The position numbers and the translations under genes were made by a program. 64,000 bases of DNA from positions 107,275-171,274 of the forward strand of contig NW_019091612.1 of assembly GCF_001949145.1 (NCBI RefSeq), given 5' to 3'. This document shows, piece by piece, positions 10,761 to 21,600 of this stretch (position 1 is the first letter of the stretch; each line of letters starts with the position of its first letter). This DNA comes from Acanthaster planci. Taxonomy: Eukaryota > Echinodermata > Asteroidea > Valvatida > Acanthasteridae. The notes under the pieces were generated by a model, which worked only from the letters and a program-made list of their open reading frames with translations, did no database searches and was not told the DNA's origin.

Positions 10761-11290
10761 CTATTATTTACTTTACTTCTTGAACTAGCTCCGAAACTCA
10801 ATCGGTATCGTTGCTGCACTTGGCTGCAAAGATCCTTGTCGAGAAGAATTTCCAACTCACCGGAAAAAATGAATTGAGCCGTGTTACCAGGCTTAGAGAT
10901 ATCGAGCTTCTGGTTTGCTTTTCAGCTCATTTATCGACGAATCGTCCTTACAATCTTTGGTAGATGAGATATATAGATTCAAATTTCTGGTCAAATATTG
11001 TTGGAACTTGTTGAAAAGATGACCGACATTTAGGTTTGAATCATTTTCTTCCTGTTGAGACACCGTGTTTTTGCGGCAACCCAGAACAAAGTTAACGTAC
11101 GGTGAAACCAATAACTCTTATATCATGCACGCATCGATACACATCCATAAAAGAAAAATGGAGGCGATTCCAGATGTGGATACAATTAACAAGCCATGAA
11201 TAGAATAAGGCATTCATGAATCCAGGGAGTTTAATTGAGGCCACACCACCGAATGAAACTTCATGTTGCAGAAGTTTTCTGAGAAACACT
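10761..11290 (-). pseudogene. Possible upstream part of the minus-strand gene, frame-broken
   Basis: Several minus-strand stretches look protein-like but change frame. About 11111-10893 reads HLFNKFQQYLTRNLNLYISS in the same frame as the 10760-10580 exon, and about 10898-10765 reads ISKPGNTAQFIFSGELEILL one base over. A GTGAGT donor-like site is at 10860 and a GTAAGG site near 10952, but the small gaps between frames are too short for normal introns. Decayed gene, retrocopy or assembly indels are all possible. Confidence 0.25.
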
Positions 11291-12630
11291 TTTCTGCATC
11301 ATTATTCAATTCAGTGTGTGAAAAGTTAAAATATGACATCCTTTTCAGTTAAAGTGTATTGAACAGCATACGGAATTTAAAGTGGAGCTGCAATGGATGT
11401 TTGTTAGGCAATCTTTCTGCAACCTCATACGTTTCAAGATATAAAAACTCTTTTACATTCCTGTTTGGATAAATGCATTGGAAGAGGGCATTATTAAAAT
11501 GTTTAAAATTATGCATGCTTTCCTGGAAGACTTGGAGTACTCTTACTCTGATCTCATCTAGGGAAGACATGGTTCGATGCAAAGGTTTTTCAAATAAAGG
11601 GGTGAACCCAGAATTTACTTTACTGAAAACATTTCCATGCACATCAATAACAATGAATGAGCAAAGAAAAGAAAATTTAGTCCTGCAAAATCTACAAAAA
11701 TGCTGGACATTTTGTGTACAAACCAATGTAACATTTAGGCTTTCTTCCTGCATGGGATGGCATTTTAGCTTTGCTCATAAAGATGGAACTACTCATTCGT
11801 ATAAAAACCAAAAAGGCTGAAAAACACCCTTTGAAATAGTGAAACAAGTTGGAAATAAGTTTACTTAGACACAAAGGGTTTTTGGTTGACACACAGGGTT
11901 TTGGGGTTTTTAAAGACATTTTAAGGGTTTGTAATCAAAAACATTGATTGGAGCTCTCCTTTAATCATTTATTTTCTGTGGTTTTTCAGACAACTGAGGG
12001 TGCTGTTGCTGTGATTATCAATTAGGGAAAACACAGTTCTTTCGGTGAACCCAAACTTTGCTCATAGCTAATTGCCATGTATTCAATAAAAATTGTGAAC
12101 CAATCACCGAAGAAAAGAGACAGTAGCAAAATGTCAAAATTCCAGGTATATAGATAGGATGCAACATTCTGATGTTTTCTCCCTAAAATGACATCACATT
12201 GTGGTCATAAAGATGACAATTCTCATGTATATCAAAACCAAAAAGGCACCAAATACATTTCGAAATCACAAAAACTGAAAATGAGGTATTAAAACTGAAA
12301 TCAGAGGTACAGGGTAGTAGGCCTACTTAGTTTTAACATGGAAGAATAAAACATGTTTTCCTCCATGGTTTTTAAAAGTGTGTTGCAAAAATAAAGAAAT
12401 GTGCATGAATTCTTTATATTCGGACCATATAGGCCAACAGGTAACTCATTTGCATGGTGAAGATGAAATGTTAAATTCTGTTCGGATTTCAGCTTTCACC
12501 TCTTGAAGCTTCATTATTTGCTCATGGAGCAAATGTCAGATTATTTTTAATCTGATCGGTGCAAACTTTGCAAGCTGGTGTGAATAAACCACGAGTGCAC
12601 ATTTAATTGAGACGCCCCCTTGTGATAACA

Positions 12631-12695
12631 ATGGCTGCTCGGAGGCTCGGTAACATTCGTGGACAGCTTTTCTTGTCTGGCTCACGGTTCTCAAG
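12631..12695 (+). CDS. CRYM: CRYM exon 1: putative mitochondrial leader
   Basis: ATG at 12631 has a good start context (AACAATGG). The exon encodes MAARRLGNIRGQLF...SGSRFS and ends at donor TCAAG|GTAATT in phase 2. The next exon completes a Ser codon and runs in frame through STTVKGNTTSAV into the usual CRYM start. Four Arg before the first Ser-rich part, a fifth before the end, no acidic residue and an R-F-S|S-type cleavage site are typical of matrix-targeting peptides. Assignment to this gene rests on phase, strand and the absence of other exons between; transcript evidence is needed. Confidence 0.6.
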
Positions 12696-15600
12696 GTAAT
12701 TTCTTTTCTATTGCATTTGGATGAAAGCCCAGCTTCCAACTTTTAGCTAAGAGAATATATGGGCATCACTAAATTTGCCTTGCAGTTGATTAGTACCTAC
12801 CAGAGAGCGGTAACATTTCCTAGAAGGTCAAATTTAGCACTGAAAATGTTGAACCATTTATTTTGAAAGCATGTAGCATGCGTGTACAGGTTTGTACTAG
12901 GGGTGTACGCCAAGTGATGTCCGGAGTTAAACATGGTTAAATGGACCTCTTTCCAAGTTTTATCCTAGTAAAGGAACGGTACTTGTGTAAACGTCAGGAT
13001 AGTAGAAATGTAGACTTTCCCAACTTCCCTTGTGATTTTGGAAATTGTAACGTCGGTGACGGATGGGCCTACCCCCCCCCCCCGAACTGCAGAGTCCGAC
13101 GTCTGCCCCGCCATGGAGGAAGGAACTCAAGCGTTGATGTTTTTACTTGTTGCATGTAGGCCTACACCTCTGTTACTGAAGAACAGAGTGAACAATAACA
13201 AGGTGAAGTGGAAATGGGGCGAAGTGGTTAGGGGCGAAGTGGAAATGGGGCGAAGTGGAAATGGGGCGAAGTGACCGACACCCCCATGGGATGAGGTACG
13301 CCTAGGCCCTAACACTTATTTGTTCCATAAGGGCTGATTCGTACTCACTGCATTTGCACATATGCATCACGTAATGTGAATGCCGCATTTGATGTTCATA
13401 CTTTCATCTTTTCTCAAGTCTGTGCTGCGCGTGTGACTGCATATCAGACAAAAGTTGAAAAATTTCAATTTTTCCGATACATTTTGTGCGTTCGCGGTAA
13501 TGTATCCATTATTGTCACAAACTGTGTACATGGGAGCACAATTTCATTATGCGTTGAGCTTTCCTTCATGCACTGCAGACACTTCAAAGTAGACCTTCGC
13601 GCTGCCTACACAGCAAATATTCAGCGAGTATGCATGCATGCATGCATGCCTAACGTTAGACTGGAATTCCAGTGAACTAAGTCAAGCCCCTTTGAAAACA
13701 ATGTAAAATCAATGTTCAGCGCTCACTAAGGTGCAAGCCGACATTAAGCTACTCGAGTTTCTCAAAGTCAAACGAAAATCAAACAATTGCCTTGACCCTT
13801 TCCGTACTGTAGCCTAGTAGGCTTTGACGGACATCCGGGACTTTTGTAAAGTGGTGGGTAGCAACCAGACAGCTCCGATGAAAACAACTTACTTGAATTG
13901 CTTGCACATGTTCTTTCTTCAGTAAAGTGTCCCCCATCCAACCGAAGATGACCATGCCTGACATTGTTAACAGTTGGGCATGCGTTAACTTGGTCCTGAT
14001 CAAAGTTGAAATGCTCAGTGGACACAGCTGCCTTGGGAACACATCCTGGCCTTTACGTAATGCAAAAGGTCTCTTGCCACATGGAGTCGCATTCATTTCT
14101 AATATCTTTTTGAAATGATTTAACTGCCCTCTTTAAATAATAAAGTGAAGTATCAGGAGTTGTACATGTTTGTTCGCCTAGCACCCCTTCCCCCAAAAAG
14201 AACGAATTTAATTTCTGTGAACACATTGGTATGTCTTAGCTAAATTTGAATATTCACTTGTTCACTATCAGCACTACCGTCAAAGGTAATACCACCTCAG
14301 CTGTCATGTCTTCCAGTTCATCGTCCATCCCGTTTATCAGCTCTGAAGAGGCAGAGAAGGCGCTGACCTACAATGAACTGATCCCTACAATAGAACAAGC
14401 CCTTGGAGATTACTCCAGTGGGGAGGAAGGGGGCGTAGTCCAGCCTCTACGCTCAGTCTTTCCAGTCAAGAAACAAGATGGGTAATGGTGGAAACTGTGA
14501 ATGATATTATGTTAATAGCTGTGACAGGTGCACAGATACCAACCATATGTGACATTTCCTGGTTCTAATCTTGAAGAGCTTTATTACACCCAAACCATGG
14601 CAAATTCCAAACCCGTTGGTTGCAAAAAAATTTACATTAATAATGCATATGTTGTTTCATTGAAAGAATGCAAGAGATGCAACAAAAGTCGTTTAATCCG
14701 AGTGATCCTTTATGCCTCTTCTACAAAAAGTCTAAGTGTTACAAAATGCTCCTTGACGTCATGGAAAGACGAGTAAATGAAATGAGTGCAGAAAACAAGA
14801 ACCCTTCAGGTGTGATATTTTTCTTAACATACATGTATGAAGAGTTGGTGTGCGCCCTCTAGATTGATAAACAAAGCTAACAGAATAATGTGCCCATATC
14901 AGATTCCTGGTTGCCCATGTCTTACAAAAACATGGGTATCACTTTCCATTGGTTTCATGCAGTTAGAAAACACTTGCAAAATTCTCCCTTTTCTCCCACT
15001 ACACATTGACAAGTTTTAACTGGATTTTTGATCATGATTTCTTGAAGTGTTAGTCTTCATTTCGCTACAGATCACCCTAACCCGAAAATGCCTCTGAAGT
15101 GGTTTTTCAGAGATGGGAAAGCACTGTGTGGACCTTTGTAAGTCCACATAGTGTCTGCTTACCCTATAATATGTGGACTTCTTTTGCACGGAAGTCCACG
15201 CTCTGTATGTAATGCTTAAAGGTAAATTGAAAACATTTATTTCACGTGAAGTATTTCAAAATAACAATAAATACGTAACCATTTCAAACACATCATAAAT
15301 TCAATGTTTACCCCATTAATTGTGACCCCAAAATGAATGAACAGATCCTGCATGATTGCACACAGTACATGCAATATCGCAATCGACCACGTTGTGTTCG
15401 ATGGACATGTAGCTTGGCCCACAGGCAGACACTGTCTTGGTTCAAGGTAGAAATGAAAAGACACAGTCCTACTGTGTATTTCTTGAATTGAGACAGTGTT
15501 TGCCTGTGGGCCAAGCTACATCGAAGACAATGTGGTCTATTGCAAGCGTGGAAGCATGTGATTCTGCATGTACTGTGTGCAATCATGCAATGTACATGTA

Positions 15601-18600
15601 CACTGTATGTGTAGGCGGTCTGCCGATGACGTCATCGACTCAGCCTGGGAGCACGAGCAGCCAAAAGGGGATTTTTTGTGGGCGGGGAAATGCAGGATCT
15701 TTTTAGTCATTTTGGGTCACAATAAATAGAGTAAACATTGAATTTATGATATTTTTGAAATGGCTACTTATTTATTGTTATTTTGAAATACTTCACGTGA
15801 ACTAAATGTTTTCAGTTTCTGTTAACCTTTAAACAATCACACACACATGCTATACTCAATTTTAATTGCAAGACATTTTACTATAAATGCTTAATACGTT
15901 GAGTTTTCAGATCTTTCCAACACAGTATGATATTGAAAAGCAAAAATGCTTAGCAGCAACGTAAGCTACACTTTTTCTGACAAGCATTACTCTGATAGTA
16001 ACAGCGTGAATCAAATGCAGTTTAAGTCTTGATCTCCAATCCATATATAACACAAAACAAAGTCAAGGGGACCAGTCATAAAAGCCTCATTTCCCCTGTG
16101 GTTAGAAATGTCTGCAAATGTTTCAACTCTCAAAAATATTGAATACTTGTCAGCAGGTATGCAGGCCGTCGTTGCAATGAAGGAGTAGAATATGTCACGT
16201 TCTTACAAAGTTGTCATACCCTTTTGCAGTCAAAAGTGGACTGAACAAAAATCCAACTGTCACTTTTGATATTCCAATGGATGTTGAGTTTTATTTTAAA
16301 ACAGAAATCACTCTCAGGTTTTAATCCAGTGACATCTTCCACACTGATGCCAATGAAGAATAGGTAGTGGTAGTAATAGGTAGTAAACTTACAACAGCCT
16401 AGTCAAAATAGGCTTGGCCGAGATGGGGCACAAGGTACAGAAAAACATTTGAATGAAATAAACTTACAACAGCCTAGTAAAAATAGGCTTGGCCGAGATG
16501 GGGCGCAAGGTACAGAAAAACATTTAAATGAAATAAACTTACTACGGCCTAGTAAAAATAGGCTTGGCCGAGATGGGGCGCAAGGTACATAAAAACATAG
16601 AAATGAAATAAACTTACAACCTCCACAAGTACTTTGACAACGAAACTCAAGTTGCAGAAATACAAGCCATCTTGGCAATCCAAAAAGTAAACTAAATTAA
16701 CTCAGAAAAATATGTTGCTCCTCTTAGCACCCAACTGCAAATCCTCAACATGCAAATGTGTGTGCTACTTGTACTAAAATGTCCAGTAATTTTTTATTGA
16801 AGGGAATGCAGTGAAGTGACCCTGCCTTGTCAACACGGCAAAATATGTGATTCAAATGCAAATAATACCTGTTAGTTAGGAATCACTCAACGTTAACCCT
16901 CCTGACCAACCCTTGAAAAGACCAGGCCAGCAACCAGCAGTCAATGGACTTAAAGGACTAGCTTACAATAAATGTGTATGTTGCAGCTGACTTTACAAGC
17001 AAATGACATTCCTAGTTTACACAGTAGAATATCAGCTTGGGAAACTAATATTAAATGACTTTCCAACAGGTAAAAGTGATTTTCATGACACTATATTGAA
17101 ATAATGTCTAATTTGCCTTTGTAGGCTCTTCCTTGCTATGCCGGCGTACAGTGAAAAGCAAGGTGGACTGGCCTGCAAGTTGCTGACTCTTTTTCCCAAG
17201 AATGAAAACACCAAGTTTCCAGTTCTTCAAGGCACCATTGCCCTGTTTGATGCAGATAACGGTTCCTTGAAAGCAGTACGTAAATAAGCTGACAAATTCC
17301 ACTGGTCCCATTGTGATGAATGTTTCCATTTCTGTGAGGGAGTCATTCAAACTCAGACATGTTACAGCATCTTCCAACCGGGAACCAGGAACATTCATAG
17401 AGCATTTTGAATCATACATGGCTGTTTCCCAGTTAATGTGCACTTAGACACTTATTCCCAGATTGTCAAACTGTGCTGGTAACACGAAGCAGCTCTATCA
17501 AAATGGGACTTTTTGAGTATTCAAAGATAGAGCTGTAATATCAGAACTTCAATCAAGCGTCAAATATTTGAATTTATTTGTTGAATCAACCATTTGCAGG
17601 TGAGTGCACAGAAACAAAAACGGCATTTTAAAGCTTTACTTAAAGGTAGCTGTTGGATTGACACATTCAGGCCAATTGGTTACATCTGCTGTGACTTAAT
17701 GATCAGCCCTATTATGGCCCCATTGTAACATTTACATTAGCAACTCAAAGGGTTGCGGCAGTCAATTTGTGTTAACAGAGACCTTCAACATGCACCATTT
17801 GGTCTCGGGTAACTTTAATTTCAACTTTTGGTTCACTGTTTCATAGGGTACTTTTCTACATTTTTTATTTTTATGCAAATGAGTATTCCATATTCATGAG
17901 CGAAACTGTCATGTCATCTCTGGAAGAAGCCTATTGGTTTGTACACAAAAAAATTCTGCATTTTTGTAAATTTTACCTGACTGGGTTTTCTCTTCTTTGC
18001 TGATTCATTGTTGTTTATGTGCATAGCATTAAGCAAGTGCCAGTCCCTTTCTCAGAAAAATTTTCAGTAAGTAAATTCTAGGTTCACAATTTGAACAGAA
18101 AAGCCTGCACTACATGTATGTCTCCCCCTGTGTTTCATATTTCTCAAAATATGGAGGGCCTGACATTTCAATCCTAGCAGAATCTTTCTTGTTTTTGCCT
18201 TTGTGATTTGTATTTGAGATCATTGTAGTCAGTGCGCAGTTTTGTCTTACATACTGTACCTTTGTGTTTCATATTTGTTTGATAATCAGATCTTGGATGG
18301 GGAGGCCATTACTGGCATGAGGACTGCTGCTGCATCAGCCGTTGCTACCAAGGTAATCACCTGTGACTGTATGCATCAATCTCCCTGAGAACTCGCCTGA
18401 TCTTTAAAGGGCAAGAGACCATTTTGTCCAAATTACATAGAAACTGGTAGATAACCAACTCAGATTTTGACCCAACATTAAAATAACTTCTCAGGGGGCC
18501 ATGTAATCTCACTACAGATTTGAGCTCCCAATTTTAGTGATAACTGATATGTAATTCCTTGAAGCAATACCCCCCTCTTTTCTGTCACTGTCAGTTGCAG

Positions 18601-21600
18601 TATGCGAACTGCAAAACTTTAATTTTGTCATGGTGGTGTTCCAAGGGAAGAGGGAAATCCTTTTCTGTATCTTACCATATTTTCTTTCATTCGTTGTCGT
18701 CAGTACTTAGCCCCAGAGGGAAGCAAGATCCTAGCCATTTTGGGGGCGGGGCTCCAAGCTAAAACCCACCTGGAGGCACTGAGGCACGTCATCCAATTCA
18801 AAGAAGTAAGTACAAACGGACAGTGTTGGAGTACTTTTACTTGAACTCGAGTACCAAGTACTTAGCCCTTCCTCAATTGTAAGTACTCAAAAGAAACTAG
18901 TACTCAGTATGTACTTGTAATTTTGTACTAGAACTCGTCCCTAAACTTACAAATTGTACTCTGTTAACTTGATGCCAGTCGTGCAGTACTCAAAAAGAAA
19001 TTGGGATTTTTTCGATATTAAACTTTGACCAAAAATTTCACATTATGTAAGGTACACGTTACAAGTATCTATTTTTGTCAACTCTAAATTGAGTATTCTT
19101 GAATGGGTGTCGGCACTGGACAGCGCTCACAGTATAGCGGTGTCCATGTTTTTTTACTAACAATGCAAATTTCCACAATGTTTTAGTTGTACAATGTTCT
19201 CAGATGTACTCCATTATCTCTACTTGTACTCGGCCCGTACTTGGACTCTGAAAAACTCAGATTTTTGGCCCAGGACTTGATTAAAAAGTACTCGGACTCA
19301 GCCCGTACTCAACATTGTGTGTACTCAGAAAACTCGGTACTCAAGTTTTGGTACCTGACTAGATCACTGCAAAAAGATACTCAGCTGAAATCAACCTCTG
19401 CTGAGTGGGGCATGCAGGTAGTTCGTTCTGACTAGGCATACCCCCTCACCATCAAAGAAGACAGGTTGCGGAAACAAATTTCAGCTTGGCGCATGATGCT
19501 TAGGCAATCACTGTGCATTCCAACAGAAACTGGACACGTGCATGGCAGTGTTTTTGTCCCACCAAAGGCCTATTGCTTTGATGCAAAAATGTGCTGTCTC
19601 TAGTTCTTGCATGGAGTGGACAATAAAATAACCACTGTTTCCAATCGTACAGGTGCATTTACTAGTACAAGAGGAATGAAAAAAAATCAGTGGCAAAGTC
19701 TTTCAAAAGGAAACATGCATCAGATTTCACACGCTGGACAGATAAAGCATACACTTTAAATGGCTGGCAAGATTTGAAGGTCAGTAGGGTAGAAAAGATT
19801 GAAATCTTTATGACCTCTCAGTGTGTGCTTAGTAATGCTTTGGTTCCTTGATATCAACAAGTGTTTATAGCTAGGTTCAAACTGCAACTTGTGTAAAGCA
19901 AATTATGTGCTGTCTTGTTTGCTGACGATAGCTACTTAACATCTTAATGGTAATTCTACAGGTTGTAAGTTCAAATCCACCCTATGTGGATACAGTATAT
20001 GTTCTTAAGCAAGACACTTTGCCACAAGCTACTTTCGGCCCCATCAAGGGAGCACATGGATACCTGTGGTGGTTGAGATTTTTTCTCGTGTTTGAATTTC
20101 TGTTTGCTCTGAAATGAGAGCATTGATTGCCAAGGGAACTAAAACGGTCTGAGGAATATTGTATAAGCCCGATGAGCAGGAGTAATAACCGGGTCCAGGT
20201 TGCACCTTGACTTTATTTCCCTGAAGTTTGTTGTGCATGAAAGATACTGTCCATCATTTGTTCATTATGTTCTTTTGAGGCAAAAAAATTACTCAATCTA
20301 AAGAAGGCTGCCTAAGACCAAACCTGATGAAGTTTTGGCTGAGTAATTCTGTACTTTCAGAGATTTCAGATTAAAAGTTTTTGAGTCATGTTTTGAATTA
20401 CACATTAATTCAGTGTGCAGTACATGTTCTCACATTCACTCCAATGCAGCTATGCGATGATACACACTAAACCAACGAATTATAGCAACTAGATGCACTT
20501 GTATATCATGTCAATGTTTGTGCACTTCTAGTGGCAATTTGTCTAGAAATGCATCTTCTGACGCATCAGTGGAAATGGCCAACTTTCATTGTTTTCTTAA
20601 AACATGACAGCTTACCAAAAAAAAATGCCACAGGGAGCTTCATCCCATAACCGTCTTTTAACTGAGTATGCTTATCAACAATAATTTGTCGGTAACGTTT
20701 TTGGATAACTTTATGGATAGACTGTACGTTGAACACAATTCATTTTCAAATTCTAGCCCTGTTTATTGTGTTTCATTATCCACTTCTTAACTAGGTCCGT
20801 ATTTGGAATCGAACCTATTCCAAAGCTCAAGCCTTTGCGGCCAAGTACGGCTGCATCGCGTGTAAGACTGGGGAAGAGGCAGTGAAAGATGCTGATGTCA
20901 TTGCCACGGTAACAGGCACTTCCACCCCCATCCTTCAAAATGGCTGGGTCAAAGATGGAGCGCATATCAACTGTGAGTTACAGTTACAAACCATTTTCCC
21001 TTGTATTCAGTTGAACTTGTCAACATGGAGGATATGAGTGGAACTGGTCCACTGAAACTTGCTATGCTTTAAATAAATGACCTGTTCGAAGCTAAACTTG
21101 TCTAGTTCTGCCCTCTTTTGTATTTAAGTTAGACTTGGCAATATTGCAGAAGGAGAAGGCATTATTTTTCAAGGCATTTTGGCCAGCAAAAGGCCAAGAG
21201 GTTGGAGTTGTGACATTACCTTGTTTTCAGCTTTGTTTTACTCTGGCTGGCTCCCAGTAAGAGTAACTGACAGTAAGGCTTGATCTGTTACATACTAGTC
21301 TAAAGTTTTGTCTATCTGCACAATATTTCGTACCCTCAGCAGTAAGCAGTGTTTTATCATTTGACTGACAGACCCCTAGTGCATTGTTTTGTCACACAGC
21401 CATGCTCAAGTCCATTTCTCTCACAGACAAGTACCATGTTTGTGCACATTCTGTGGATAATTGGCCACACATTTGCGCACATTCTGTGGATAATTGGCCA
21501 CACATTTTTGTCTTTACATATCAAGCAATATATCCAGCAATGTGTTCTTCAGTTTCCAAAACAAGTCGAACCAATGTTGTTGGCAGTTCCTTCACAGTTT

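Noticed and set aside
11349-11753. 134-codon minus-strand ORF
   Set aside because: Longest clean ORF in that stretch but no recognisable domain or flanking splice sites; kept only as a possible part of the frame-broken locus.
16403-16678. 91-codon minus ORF with repeated Ser/Cys/Pro units
   Set aside because: Translation of the 75-bp tandem repeat in a CRYM intron.
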